Positions 33,927-45,169 of a DNA stretch of 64,000 bases are shown here, in pieces. The translations under genes were made by a program, and so were the position numbers. Location: contig CM065378.1 in the NCBI GenBank assembly GCA_033060915.1, forward strand, positions 947,001-1,011,000, read 5' to 3'. The DNA comes from Euryodendron excelsum. Taxonomy: Eukaryota; Streptophyta; Magnoliopsida; Ericales; Pentaphylacaceae. Positions within the stretch are counted from its first letter, which is position 1. The number at the start of each line of letters is the position of its first letter. Below the pieces are notes generated by a model. The model did no database searches, had not been told where the DNA came from, and saw only the letters and a list, made by a program, of their open reading frames with translations.

Positions 33927-34270
33927 TGTTAGCATATATATTGCACATCTCTAAGAATTTTATGATTTGATTTGCTTATTTTATATTTCATATTCTATTT
34001 TTCTTCTTTTGCAATACTTCTTCTAGTGCTATATGTACTATACATACTCTTCTTTCATGACAAAGTTAGGGGACAAAATAATAATTTATCCAAAAAATAA
34101 TAATTTAAAATAGAAGTAGATTGTAAGAGTCATGTCAAATTTGTATAGAAGCACGTTAATGTCAACTGAGCCGAATGAGCTGAAATCCTAGAGAATCACT
34201 AGGAATAAAGGAATAGAACTCCTTGTGTAAGGCTTCCACTCTATCTATATCCTTCGGGTACATGTCAACA
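33927..34270 (+). repeat. Candidate 3' LTR of the copia fragment
   Basis: Begins TGTTAGCATATATATTGCAC directly after the polypurine tract. The right end is uncertain; CATGTCAACA at 34270 is the best candidate. No partner LTR is visible. Confidence 0.4.
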
Positions 34271-34666
34271 AATCCCTATAGTTTTGTTTCTCCACTTCTA
34301 TTCATGTCTGCTAGTTAATCTAATTAAATTTCTTTATTTGACAAAGAAATAAAAATCCATTTGTTTGCAAAGTCGGAATAAAACATTCTCAAAACTTTCT
34401 ACTCCAAACACTTGTGTGAAAATTAACTGAAAAAAAAAAAATAACCATAACATTTTGCAATTTCAACCAGCTTTTAAAAGAAAAGTGGTAAGTGATCAGG
34501 GAACGAAGTGAATTGTGACAAAGTGATCAGGGAACAGAGGAAGTTGGCATCATATTAATTTCCAAATTATATAAGGTTCTCCTTATATATATATATATGT
34601 TCTATTTCTATATATTTTCATGGAGTATGACACCAAACTCTTGCTAGCATGTTTCGATAGTGCATG

Positions 34667-34694
<28 letters not shown>
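34667..34694. repeat. (TA)n microsatellite
   Basis: About 14 uninterrupted TA units. Similar tracts lie at 46112-46137, 51264-51289, 55108-55128 and 56003-56025. Confidence 0.95.
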
Positions 34695-34697
<3 letters not shown>

Positions 34698-35106
34698 AGC
34701 ATTCAAAAAATAAATTAAAACAGCACATACTTATAATGTTATATAACATGCATACTATTAATGCCATAACAGAGTCAATATTCTGTCAAACCATGAGTAG
34801 ATATATGCATGCATGGATATCCAAGATCAGCTAAATGGGTTATCACATGTATCGAAATTAATTCGAAAATGCCTTTTCGATCTGTTACATTTCCAAAGAG
34901 GAGCCAATATGGAAAACTAGTATATGGAAGTGTAGAGTGCAAGCTTCTCCATGTATATAAACTAGAAAATCCATTGACATGAAACAATAAAATTACTTGT
35001 GTATATATATATATATATGTATATGTGATTTGTGTGTACACCATATATGCATACTTAAACAAAATAAGGAATCGATCGAAGTACGTAAGTTTGGAGATCT
35101 ACATAC

Positions 35107-35365
35107 CTCAGAATTTTGGTTAACCTGGAACAACAAATTAAAGAGAAGTCGCGGAATGATAATGGATGAAGAATGGAAACAGAATTAGCCTGGCGAATTC
35201 TGAAGAAAATGTTCTTACAATTAAGTGACTTCACTCGTGCATTACCAGAGTTGTAAAGACATTTCAAATTCTTTACTTGCTGGATGCAACATCAAGGATT
35301 CAAGAGTGATCTACAAGAAAGCGTGGAATAAAGTGATAAAGGGAAGCCCAGTTAAGGGTAGCATC
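35107..35365 (-). other. Proposed non-coding leader exon and promoter of the nearer DUF247 gene
   Basis: Strongly similar, over about 250 bases, to 40400-40665. Shared blocks include GGTTAACC next to the donor, CAAATTCTTTACTTGC/ACC, GGATGCAACAT and GATTCAAGAGT. Both end in a GT donor (GAG|GTATGT here). Transcription start not determined. It could also be the remnant of a third gene copy. Confidence 0.55.
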
Positions 35366-35924
35366 AAGAAACGTCCCAAATTCCCAATTCAAAGTAGAAG
35401 CTGAGGTGGCCATGCATTCAATACACCACAATAAACATAAGAAACTTCGAAATAAAATAAACGTTCACAACTTCAACGTGATAGAATCTCCATGTCACAT
35501 GGAAGGCCAGATTTTGGGCTGAATCAGGCCCATCTTATTTACGACATATTTAGGCAATTCAAAATTTAGTTGTGACAGTTGGCGACTTCGTTGGAATCAA
35601 TACTTAAAAAATTTGAGTCATAAAAAAAACTCCCTCTAACCATCCTTTTCTAATAGTCCATCGAAATTTCTGCCTCACCATTATCAACATTGATTAACAG
35701 TCATCAGTATACAGTTTGAATTATATGCCATCATATTCCTTTGTTGATTTTGCTTTATTTTGCAAGGACATTTAATTACTTGTATTTTAAATACCTACAA
35801 TTTCAATATCTATCTTTACTTTCTGGCATGAATTAATGGTAGCAATCTATCATGCCCAGTGCTATCTTTCAAAACCACTAGATTTCCCAACACTCTAATT
35901 TCAAAAGCACTATTCAAAGTCATA

Positions 35925-36590
35925 AGTTGCTTAACGCTAGTTTGCCCAACCTAAGTTACAAAACCCTAGTTTGCCCAACCCTAAGTTATAAAACCCTAGT
36001 TTGCTTAACCCTAGGTCACTAATTAAACTCTAGTTGACCTGACCTAGGTTACCAAACTAATCCCTAACAAAGTTTTCAAGTTATAGTTCCCTTGAACTCT
36101 TTTTCCAAAGAATATATGCTTCCAAATCCCATTACTACTCTCTTGAGTTTTCACCCCAAAGCTTGTTCTTTTGAACTCTTTACTCAAAACCTTCAAAATT
36201 CTTTCAAGCGTTCTAAAACTATTTTCCGAGTTTCGAAAAACTCACCATTCAAATTCTAATTCTTTTGAGTATCTGTCTAACGTATCTCAATGCTCACTTG
36301 AGCTCATTTTAAAGATTTTCCTGAGTTCATTTTTAAAAAAACTTTCTAAAGTTCTCTTGAGTTTTTTTTTAAAAGTTATTTCAAAACTCTATTGAGTTCA
36401 TTTTAAAAATCAAACCAAAGCTCTGTTGAGTTTATTTTAAAAATCAAGTTAAAACTTTATTGATTTCATTTTAAAATTAAGTCAAAACACTCATAAGTTC
36501 ATTTTCGAAAGCACTTCAAAAATCTATGGAGCTTACTTCAAAATTCTTCTTGAAATTCCATCGAGTTTGTTTTCAAGGTCATCTTAAAAT
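35925..36590. repeat. Degenerate tandem repeats, period about 35-38 bp
   Basis: First AAACCCTAGTTTGCCCAACC units at 35930-36020, then at least six TTGAGTTCATTTTAAAA units between 36290 and 36490. Likely part of a decayed Ty3-type LTR region. Confidence 0.7.
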
Positions 36591-37241
36591 TACTATTCAT
36601 TTGCGTTCTAGCGTGAACTCTGAATAATTTGATTCTCGTTACGTAAGCAACTTAGGGTAACCTAGGTGTCGTCATCACATATTTCAAATAGACATTTTTC
36701 TAGGAATTCCTTTTTAAATTGAAAACTTTCAATTCTCTTTTCAAACTTGTCCATTTTAAAAAATATGCATTATGCATCATTCATCTCCAAAATGATGGTT
36801 AAACCCCATTTTCAAAAACACATGAGTGGATATTAGATTAAGGGTATACATGCTTGCAGCTACCTATTTTTATTAGGTGGAGCAGGGTGGTGATATTTTG
36901 ATACCTTCCCTCTACGTAACCTATCACTAGACTTAGATCTCTAGTGCGCAGATCAATCTGGATTCGTGTTTTCAAAAAGCCTATAAAAAATTTTCAAATT
37001 GGGTCTCATGCTCCTATTTCAAAATTTCTCTAGAAGGTTTTCAAAAATCATTTTTGAAAACTATATTTGTCTTTTAAGGCATACTTTCTTTTAGATGGCC
37101 TAACACATCTTTACCAAAGTTAGGTGGCAACTCCGAAATATTCTCAAAAAGCATTTAATAAAATCAATTTTTCAATAAATTAAACTCGGTCACACTTTTC
37201 ATTTTTTAAAGGAGGAGTTCTTCAAGAAAGGAGCATTCGGA

Positions 37242-37466
37242 GTTCTGAACTCAAGCCAAGACAAGAGGAGGGGGTTTCAATAGTTTTAGTTTTTTTCACT
37301 CTCCTTAGATCCTTCTCTCTTGAAGTAGTGTCTCCATTGGTGTTTGAGTTGGAGCTATGTAAAGCATTTCAGGCTTGTGGAGTCCTTCTTGGATGGAATC
37401 TTTATCTTATTTCAACAAATTCCGTTTTTGGCTGTTAAAAAAAATAAAAAATAAAAAATAAAAAAG
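37242..37466 (+). mobile_element. Short A-tailed retroposed insertion with target duplication
   Basis: AGCATTCGGA occurs at 37232-37241 and again at 37468-37477. The 225 bases between end in an AAAATAAAAAAT-type tail (37437-37466). This is the signature of a 5'-truncated LINE or a SINE. The body has no recognisable protein. Confidence 0.6.
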
Positions 37467-38064
37467 AAGCATTCGGATTACCCCTAGCCAAGATGGGCCC
37501 GGCAAAAGATCCGGCGAGACATTGACACAATCAGACGATGAAGAAGACCGCAAAATAAAGGTAAGTCATGCAATGTTAATGTAAATGGAGCAATTGACTG
37601 AAATACATCACTCATTAACAGCAAAGGATTGAGATGGCTAATTACTGTAGAGACAACTTAAGCAATGATATCGATAAGAAGATATGAGGCAGGATGTGCT
37701 CATAATCAAACTTGTGGATATATTATTTGCAAAAAAAAAAAAAAAAATTACTTAGTAAATATTGCGCATATTGTAGTTTATTTAGGAGATGTTATTTTCC
37801 CAACGGAAAACCAAAATGCTATATCCACATCTCCTCACTCCCAAGATGAACACTTAATTGAGAAGACATTAATTTGTACCTTTGTTCTTTCATTTGAAAG
37901 TAAAAAATTATATCTAATTTTCAATGAAATAGAGAAATTAAAAGAAAATTTATATCTTAGAGAAACATACAAATTTACTCTTGGAACAATACACACACAA
38001 TATTATAGAATGCATAAAAAACCAGTACATGTGCTGACCTAAGCAAAGATCATCAGTGTCGGTG

Positions 38065-39444
38065 TTAGAGCTTAGCAAGCACAGGAATTACAGCAACCAA
38101 AGTTTGTGCGAGAGTGAGGAGGAGGAGAAAAGCAGCTGCCATTGTTGAAACACCAGCCCAAGGACTATTGAAGTAACTATGCCTCAACTTCGCCATCGCC
38201 TTGTTCCAGCTTTTGTCACAATGAGTGTTGAGTTGTTTGCATAAGTCCGAGTAATAGAAGTTGGAAGAAATGATTCTTCCATCACCAAGCCTGTTGAACA
38301 TACGAGTCACGTCAATGTCATCACCAAGCATGTTCTCAATAATTTCACGGCGACGAAGTTTTTTCACATCTGCTTCGTTGTTGATAAGTAGATCCATGAA
38401 GTATGTGTAGTCGGTGAAAAATGTGTGCTTGGCATGCGAATAGTGCTGCTCATAAGCAATGATGTTACGGAAGATTGTATCTGTTACATCGGTGACGTGC
38501 AGCTTTGGTATTTTCAAGAGACCATGCTCGAAGCTTAAATCGAACATGCTAACCTTGCGACTCTCATCACCTTCTTCAACCCTGAACTTGACACTAGCTT
38601 CTGCAAGCTCCATTACGCATGGCATTTTCATGCAAGTTTCGTCATTGGAGCCAGAGCTAATTTCCCTTGGGGACGAGGGACCGCAAACGTTGTACATCAA
38701 GTCGAGGAAATGGTTGGAATCAAAAGTAGTGGGGTCGGAGCAATTCAAACTAATTTCAGGTAGCAACCACAGGATAGGAGCCATAACCATCACCTCGAGT
38801 GGGGGGAATTGAAAGTTTGGAATTTGGGTCATGTCAACCAATTTAGAGAGAACAAAAAATGGAAGTTGGTTTTCAAGTAGCATCAAGTCACGGGAAATTT
38901 GAAGTTTCGTCCAACTTGCTTGGAAAATAGGGTCATCCTCAACTTTTAATTCTTCCATAACTTCCATCGCTCTTTCTTTCAGGATAGGGCCATACTCATC
39001 AGGGATATCTTCATGAAAACAAATTTGTAGAAAATTTTTGCGAAGAAACTCAATAACAAAGCAGCCATCAAGTAGCATCATTATGACGAAGTCATCTCCA
39101 TCAAGGCCAATGGGGTTTGCATAACAATTGCGAGCTCTATCTTCTAGTCGCATCATGGCCTCTAAGTAAGGGTCCATACTCTGATTCATGCGTTTTAGAA
39201 GCAAATCCAAATTCCTCTTTTTATGTTCTTCCATTTCAAGGAATTTATCGTCCTTTCTATGGTGGTAAGGTCCTATAGAAACTATCCCTGGCGTGTATGC
39301 CTCCTTATTTACGTGACGCAATCCTTCATGCACTCTGAAGATACAAGGTTCACTAGGCAGCCGAGGCAAACTATCTATACCTTGTTTTATCTTTTGTTGG
39401 ATATTATCAAGCCGGTCTGCGTCAATGTCGATAGAATGCTCCAT
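38065..39444 (-). CDS. DUF247 (UPF0481) membrane-anchored protein, 459 aa
   Basis: Paralogue of the 28829-30166 product. It has IFRVHEGLRHVN (35-46), SIGPYHH (56-62), MEEHKKRN, MMLLDGCFVIEFLRK, DLMLLENQLPFFVLSKL and a C-terminal hydrophobic segment (429-459, WAGVSTMAAAFLLLLTLAQ...). It has a shorter N-terminus and a longer loop after FLRK (ICFHEDIPDEYGPILKER) than the other copy. The frame is intact, no stop or frameshift. An acceptor TAACAG lies 24 bases before the ATG and a conserved leader exon 0.9 kb upstream, so transcripts likely start near 40600. DUF247 proteins are plant-specific with unknown biochemical role, probably anchored in the plasma membrane. Confidence 0.94.
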   Translation of the reverse strand: MEHSIDIDADRLDNIQQKIKQGIDSLPRLPSEPCIFRVHEGLRHVNKEAYTPGIVSIGPYHHRKDDKFLEMEEHKKRNLDLLLKRMNQSMDPYLEAMMRLEDRARNCYANPIGLDGDDFVIMMLLDGCFVIEFLRKNFLQICFHEDIPDEYGPILKERAMEVMEELKVEDDPIFQASWTKLQISRDLMLLENQLPFFVLSKLVDMTQIPNFQFPPLEVMVMAPILWLLPEISLNCSDPTTFDSNHFLDLMYNVCGPSSPREISSGSNDETCMKMPCVMELAEASVKFRVEEGDESRKVSMFDLSFEHGLLKIPKLHVTDVTDTIFRNIIAYEQHYSHAKHTFFTDYTYFMDLLINNEADVKKLRRREIIENMLGDDIDVTRMFNRLGDGRIISSNFYYSDLCKQLNTHCDKSWNKAMAKLRHSYFNSPWAGVSTMAAAFLLLLTLAQTLVAVIPVLAKL

Positions 39445-39468
39445 CGTTGTGTGTTGCTCAAGCTATGC

Positions 39469-40399
39469 CTGTTAGATTTAAAAATATAATATAGTTTATT
39501 TCGCTAAATTATGCTCACATTTGCAATGTTTAAACAAAACGAAATGCTATACACTTGTGTACGTAATGGAACAAAGGTGAGAGTAGATTGTGCATGGCAC
39601 TCTTCAATTCTTACCACATGGGATCATTTTGGCTCCATAATTTGTGCAAATTTTGAAGAGTATACACACAATGAAACTTGGCAACTTGTCTCAACTTGCA
39701 AAATTTTAAGCTTTTTTGCTTAAATTATTGTATTTGTTTAAGTTATTAATAAAAATTAATCCATTTTATCGCAGCATAGGTTCACTGTCGATGTATATTA
39801 TTACAATTCGTTATGAGGTCTTTGAAGTTAAAGTCCTAATCTAACTTTCTCAAAATTTTAAATTATTAAAATATGCAAAAATACATGTGTCTTAATCCTA
39901 TTCGTTCTTTCGAACTTATTGCTTTTTTGTGAAGTTTTATTCAATTTTTTTTGTCAATCATCATAAAAAAAAATTTCAAATTTCCTAAATGATGCTCTTC
40001 CCATAAAATCGTTAATAAAAATAAAACTCATTTTAAATTTCTATGATTTTCAAAACACGTCACAAAATTATCAATACCGTGTCATCTATTATTTTATTAT
40101 GAAGGTAATTACTTCTTAATGGTCAATTTGTTATTTGATTGCAAATGCCCGTCAATTACGCCTCTTTAAAAATGTGTAAAAAGCAATAACATAAAAAAAT
40201 CAAACTTTTCAATGCCGAATGAAACATATATTATTATATTTATTTATTTCTCATTAAAAAATATTCATGTATGCTTTTTAGCATGAAATTGAATATTAAA
40301 AGCAATCGAATTGTCATATGTGCATGCTTTATCTTCACCTAAACAAAATAATAAAAATAAGAAACCAAAATATATAAGCTTATATGGGGACAGGAATAC
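39469..40399 (-). other. Proposed 931-bp leader intron of the second DUF247 gene
   Basis: Donor GTATTC after TCAG at 40400 and acceptor TCTAACAG before GCATAGC at 39468, on the minus strand. The interior is AT-rich with no other feature. Confidence 0.65.
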
Positions 40400-40665
40400 C
40401 TGACTGTTTTGGTTAACCTCGAACAACAAAAGAGAAGTTGTGGATAATATTTAAACAAAGTTGGACAAGATAACAAACAATGACCAATGGAAATAAATCT
40501 TTGCGAAATCCAGGCAAAGTTTCTTGCAAGTGACAATAATCCTGCACTACGGGAGTTATAAAGAGCTTCCAAATTCTTTACTTACCGGATGCAACATAAA
40601 AGATTCAAGAGTAATATACAAGAAGAGTGGAATCAAGAGATAAGGGGAAGTCCACTAAAGGGGAA
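40400..40665 (-). other. Proposed non-coding leader exon and promoter of the second DUF247 gene
   Basis: Homologous to 35107-35365 in the same orientation and ending in an equivalent donor. No open frame continues into the downstream ATG, so it is taken as 5' UTR. The start of transcription is not defined. Confidence 0.6.
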
Positions 40666-42130
40666 AATTTATGCCATAGGTCCACGGGGCAATGTGTCCG
40701 ACTGGCCCATTCGATAGAGCTTAAATATAACTTTTTTATTTCACTTTTTTTTTTGTTTTTAAGCCCAAAAAATTGAATTTTTTTTTAGTTTATTTCTTTT
40801 ACAAGGTAAGATAAGTAAAAAAAGAAAAAAAAATCTGAAAAAAAATCCAACTTTTTTGTTTAGAAACCAAAAAAGCCGGACCAAAAAATTCTAAAAAAAA
40901 TTGTACCAAACAAAAAAAAAAGCTAAAAATGTGTTGATTGGACAATAAGTCCCGTATTTATTCTTTCCCTCATAGATCGGACAAATGTGTTGATCGGACT
41001 CAAGGGATAATTTGTCCCGCTAATGGAAGTAAGTAATAAATTTAGAAAAACTACGGTGATCAAGAGTACAGTGGAAGCTAAGAAGAATCTAAAGTACAAA
41101 TTCAAATGGTGATGCATGACAGAAATTGGAAGAATGGGATAAGTTTGAAAGAGACAGAAGCACTATTGTAAATTAGTTTTTCTCCGATATTAATAGGTTT
41201 TGTACCTTGCATTCTCAACTCTTTGATCAAAAAAGAGAAAAAATTCAACCCTGAGAAGAAATTTTTTTTAAAAAATCGAGGTGTTTTGGTGACAAGCAAT
41301 TATCGCAAATGTTATACATATGTATTATAAATGGGAGTTGCATTTACTACAAATATAACCATTTATAACTACATTATGGTCACATTTTGTGATAACTGTT
41401 AATACATTGAGCAATAACTATGATCAGTCCAAGTGGTTACGATCCTCAAGGTACAATATCTTTGAGGTACTGTAAAAGTACTGTAGTCATCGCAGTGTAG
41501 AAATATACCTCTCTAAGTGGTGTAATTATTTGATGAGAATGCTAGCGACAGGTTGGATAAATATTTTATGAGAAAAATATTACTAATTAAAAATACACAC
41601 ATTATTAGATTATCCTTCTTGCAAATTTGTAGTCAAGGAGATAAACAAAGAAAAAAAAAAAAAAGAAAAGAAAAGAGCACATGGGTTGGATTAGGCCAGC
41701 ATGCGGGCTTCACCTAAGATCCCCCACCAGCTTTCTCCGTAACTCTAAAGCAATAAAAGCAGCAAGAACTAAATTTCCTCAAAAAGGGCCAAGTTGCAAA
41801 CTTCGCTTGCTTGCACTACCGCCACTTCACTCCTCTTTGCTTGAAAAATTAAATATTACTTTGTACTTTTCTCAATGGTTAATTAGACGGACACTCATTC
41901 AATTATAACTCTATATCACTATATTTTTCTCAACTTAAAAAGCGTACAATGGCCATTGCCTCTCTAACTACCACCATTGTCACTGCCGGTCCACCACCAC
42001 TCATATTAGGCTGTCTACGCTAGAGTCACTGACTACCACTCCACCACCACCTCCTCCCCCTTACCCCACAATCAATGCATAACAAGCTGTATTTTGGGTT
42101 CAGGAGGGTTCAGTGTTAGAAATTTGTGAT
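40666..42130. other. Intergenic DNA; no gene recognised
   Basis: AT-rich. At 40720-40925 long A and T runs in inverted order (AAGCCCAAAAAATTG ... TTGGTCCGGCTTTTTTGG when reverse-complemented) resemble the A/T-rich MITE at 47687. Elsewhere nothing. Confidence 0.5.
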
Positions 42131-42132
42131 AT

Positions 42133-42484
42133 GCTCTAATACCACTTTGTTTTAAATCTATGATGGGCTAATAGACATAATAACAAATAGAGAGATATGG
42201 AAATGTACAGCTCTAGGAGCCATGCAAAGCTCCTTAGCTCACAAGCAGAAGTACTTAGTTGGAGATGCCAATAATATTTCCTTACTTTTCTACTTTCTTT
42301 TCTGCTTTCACTTCTTTTCTACGTTCTTTTCTGCTTACTAGATTACTAAATTACATGGGTATATATAGGACTCTACATACATGGATACTTTATTGACTAT
42401 ACACAGGAACTCTCCTCACATACATGTATCAGGTATGTGCATGTGTTTATTAGAAACATTAGAAAACAAATTTATTTTTCAACA
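42133..42484 (-). repeat. Copia-type LTR with adjoining primer site, minus orientation
   Basis: Minus strand: TGTTGAAAAATAAATTTG at 42484 to TTTAAAACA at 42148, then AAG and TGGTATTAGAGC (42133-42144), a primer-site-like sequence. It is closely similar to the LTRs at 44219 and 44501, which lie in the opposite orientation. Confidence 0.75.
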
Positions 42485-42964
42485 CCCCTTTTTAAACTTG
42501 ATTTTCTCAAGTCACCCCAAAATTATCTTGAATTTGTTGTGGTCGATTCTTGATCACTTAAAACTTCACTCTTCTCCTCGCATAAATGTCTTGTTTCCTA
42601 CCCTTTCATTTTTGGGCGTTCTTCATTCTTTACTCTTTTGAGGATTTTTCACATTTTCCGCATCTTCACATATTTGTGCACAACTTCCATTTCCATAATT
42701 TACAGCGAAGCACATCTTAGCTTCTTGAGTTCTTCAATCTTAGCTAACACTTCATAGCTACCAAGTCAATATCATGATAGGAAGACAATACACTCCTTGC
42801 TTTTGGATTATGGTAACACTTTTGCACAAAATATTCACTAGTTTCAACAAGATATTCTGGATGCTTAAACACTTTCAGGGATAAGAAGGTAATCACAGCT
42901 CTTATATTGTTCTCTTATGACGATGACTCCCACAATCAACCTGGCTCTCTAAATTTCTAATGCC

Positions 42965-43180
42965 TCGAGTTGGCTCTTCTTCTTGGAAGCCTCAATTTGT
43001 ACTTCCACAGCACATTTTTTTTCTTGGAAGCTATTTGTGCCTCCACAACTACTTTTTTTCTGGGCCTTCATAACACCTTTTCTTCTTGGAAGTCATTTGT
43101 GTGCCTCCACAACACCTTTTTCTTCTAGGAAGCCTTAACTTGTGCTTCCACAACATTTTTTCTTCATGGGGTCCCATAGA
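42965..43180. repeat. Irregular tandem repeat, period 40-50 bp
   Basis: TCTTGGAAGCC...TTTGTGCCTCCACAACA...CTTTTTTTC recurs about five times with T-run length changes. Confidence 0.75.
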
Positions 43181-43235
43181 TCTTGGGAACCAAGCAACGC
43201 CTTCATGTGAATGCTTTTCAAAGTCGTTAAGATTT

Positions 43236-44218
43236 TTATTCTTTTCTATAAAAAAAAAAAAAATTCATCTTCGTCCAAGGATACATTTTCCTTGGTTCCT
43301 CCCAGGATTTCTTTGGGCTCTGATAAATTTCCAAGGATATACATTTTTCCCTGTTCACTAAATTCTCGTCCATTTTGTGAACTTCTTTATCGACAATTGC
43401 TTCTTGTGCTTTATTTTCTTGCACTTCTTCATATTTTTCAATTTCTTGATCTTTCTTACCATGGAATTCTTCCTCATTATTCTCCGTAGACTTCTCCATA
43501 AAGTCTTCAAGACTTTGATTCTCTTCCATCACAAATTCATCTCCTCAAAGCATTGAACCCAATACTCAACGGGTAGAACTTCTCCGCCATGATTAGAGGT
43601 GATGGGGTCGAGCATCTTTCAAACATCACTAGGAGATCTCTATTCTCCAATCTCTTTCCAAATTTCTTGATGAATGGATCTTTGCAAAATTGCAAATGCC
43701 TTCTCTTCTTTCTTTTCTTAAACCCTCTTGGATATGTCACTTGTTGGCTCTTCTCCAACGACATCCCATAAATCGCAAACTTTGAGGTATAACCATATAG
43801 TAACTCTCTATATTGATCAAGTTGACAAGGAGTGCTATGAATTCATCACAAAGGAAGTTATTTCATTGAAGTGGAAAAATGATGAAGATTAAGGTATTGA
43901 ATTTTTAAGAGTCATTTGCATATTGGTTTGGAGAATTCTACATTTGATACAAGTTGGGTGAATATGGAGGAGTTCTTTGATTCACAAGAGCAAAGAAAAG
44001 CGAAATTCAAAAAGCATAACAAATTCAAGAATGAAGTTCGATGGTATGCCCATCACGTGAAGGAAAAACCAGAAGATGCTCAAGAAGAACAAAGTCAAAG
44101 TTCACACATCCATGGAAATGGCTATGAAAACTATTGCCATTGAAGATGGTGGAACTCAAGATCCAAGTGGAAATATCGCATCAAGCCTCTCTATGCAAAA
44201 TTAAGTTTAAGAGGGGGT
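43236..44218. other. Internal region of unknown short-LTR elements
   Basis: Open stretches on both strands (Glu/Lys-rich on the minus strand at 43236-43532, and 43916-44143 on the plus) that match no protein I know. The block GGAGAAGAGCCAACAAGTGA...AAGAGGGTTT (minus strand, 43690-43760) recurs at 45100-45150, so this is repetitive DNA rather than a host gene. A GGGGGTGTTGG polypurine/LTR junction lies at about 44215. Confidence 0.5.
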
Positions 44219-44459
44219 GTTGGAAAGTAAAATTGTTTTTACATATTTTATAACACATGAACATACATGATACATGTATGTAGGTGAATACAAATATGTA
44301 GATGAAAGATCATGGATGTATTAAGAGTCTTGATATATGTACATGTTGAGATGCATGTTAGTAAATATGCTATGTAATGTAATTGTAGAAAAGAAGAGAA
44401 TAAGAATAGAGTTTCTCTTCATAGTGTTTGAGTTTACTAGCCCACCATATATTTCAACA
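44219..44459 (+). repeat. Copia-type short LTR, plus orientation (first of two)
   Basis: TGTTGGAAAGTAAAATTG to ATATTTCAACA, 241 bases, preceded by a purine-rich AAGAGGGGG and followed by AAG and TGGTATTGGAGCC, a primer-site-like sequence. Confidence 0.7.
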
Positions 44460-44500
44460 AAGTGGTATTGGAGCCTACTACAAAATTTTCAACAAAAATG

Positions 44501-44862
44501 TTGGAAAACAAACTTGTTTTAGATGTCTGTAGAAAACGCCTGCACACACATGATAAATGTATGGAGTAATTCATATATGCAGTTAATAAAGTATTCGTGT
44601 ATGTAAATGAAAAATAAAATATGGATTAAAAGTGTTTGGTACATATATAAGGTTAGGTACATGTAAGTAGAGTCCTATATATACTCATGTAATATATTGA
44701 TCTAGTAAGCATAAAAGAAAAGTAAGGAAATACTATTGGCATCTCCAACTAAGTGCTTCTACTTGTGAGCTAAGGAGCTCTGTACGGCTCCTAGAGTCTT
44801 ACATCTTCATATCCCTCTATGTGTTATTATGTCTATTAGCCCACCATAGATTTCTAACAAAA
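44501..44862 (+). repeat. Copia-type short LTR, plus orientation (second of two)
   Basis: TGTTGGAAAACAAACTTG to AGATTTCTAACA, about 362 bases, followed by AAA and TGGTATTGAAGC. It contains the same CATCTCCAACTAAGTGCTTCT block that the 42148-42484 LTR has in reverse. Confidence 0.7.
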
Positions 44863-45169
44863 TGGTATTGAAGCATACCACAAAATTTTCAACAATAGTA
44901 TTAAAGTGCAAAGAGATCCTGGGAGAATATCAGAGCTCTAAGTAGATCCTGTGAGATTATCAGAGCCCAGAGAGAGCTTGGGAGGGATCAAGGAAAAATG
45001 TATATCATTGTAGATAGATTGACGTATGTCAACTGTAAGAGATTGAGGGCTATAACAACTCTATACCTCAAAGCTTGTGATTTGTGAGATGTTGTTGGAG
45101 AAGAGCCAACAAGTGATATATCTAAGAGGGTTTGAGAAAAGAAAGAAAAGAATTGTTTTAGTGGAAACC

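Larger units (their letters stand above)
30206..35106 (-). other. Proposed 4.9-kb leader intron of the nearer DUF247 gene
   Basis: On the minus strand the donor GTATGT follows TGAG at 35107 and the acceptor TATTTCAG precedes GTGTTCAGC at 30205. The second DUF247 gene has equivalent sites only 0.9 kb apart. The extra length is largely a Sirevirus-like LTR and copia remains. This joint is inferred, not shown by transcript evidence. Confidence 0.6.
35366..38064. other. DNA between the DUF247 genes; repeats, no gene recognised
   Basis: Contains a degenerate tandem array, an inserted A-tailed element, and the phrase GTTAGGTGGCAACTCCGA at about 37120, typical of plant Ty3-type LTR ends. The stretch 37665-38042 is open but low in complexity and resembles nothing I know. 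Confidence 0.6.

Noticed and set aside
35107..35365. Remnant of a third DUF247 gene
   Set aside because: No DUF247 coding sequence lies between 30167 and 35106, and the segment ends in a splice donor, so a displaced leader exon is the simpler reading, though not proven.
35930..36020. Interstitial telomeric repeat
   Set aside because: AAACCCTA occurs but the units are about 20-38 bp and not TTTAGGG heptamers.
37665..38042. 125-codon open frame downstream of the second DUF247 gene
   Set aside because: Low complexity with a poly-A run encoding Lys; no family resemblance and no splice or promoter support.
38459..38812. 117-codon plus-strand frame within the second DUF247 gene
   Set aside because: Antisense shadow; the DUF247 frame is intact and conserved.
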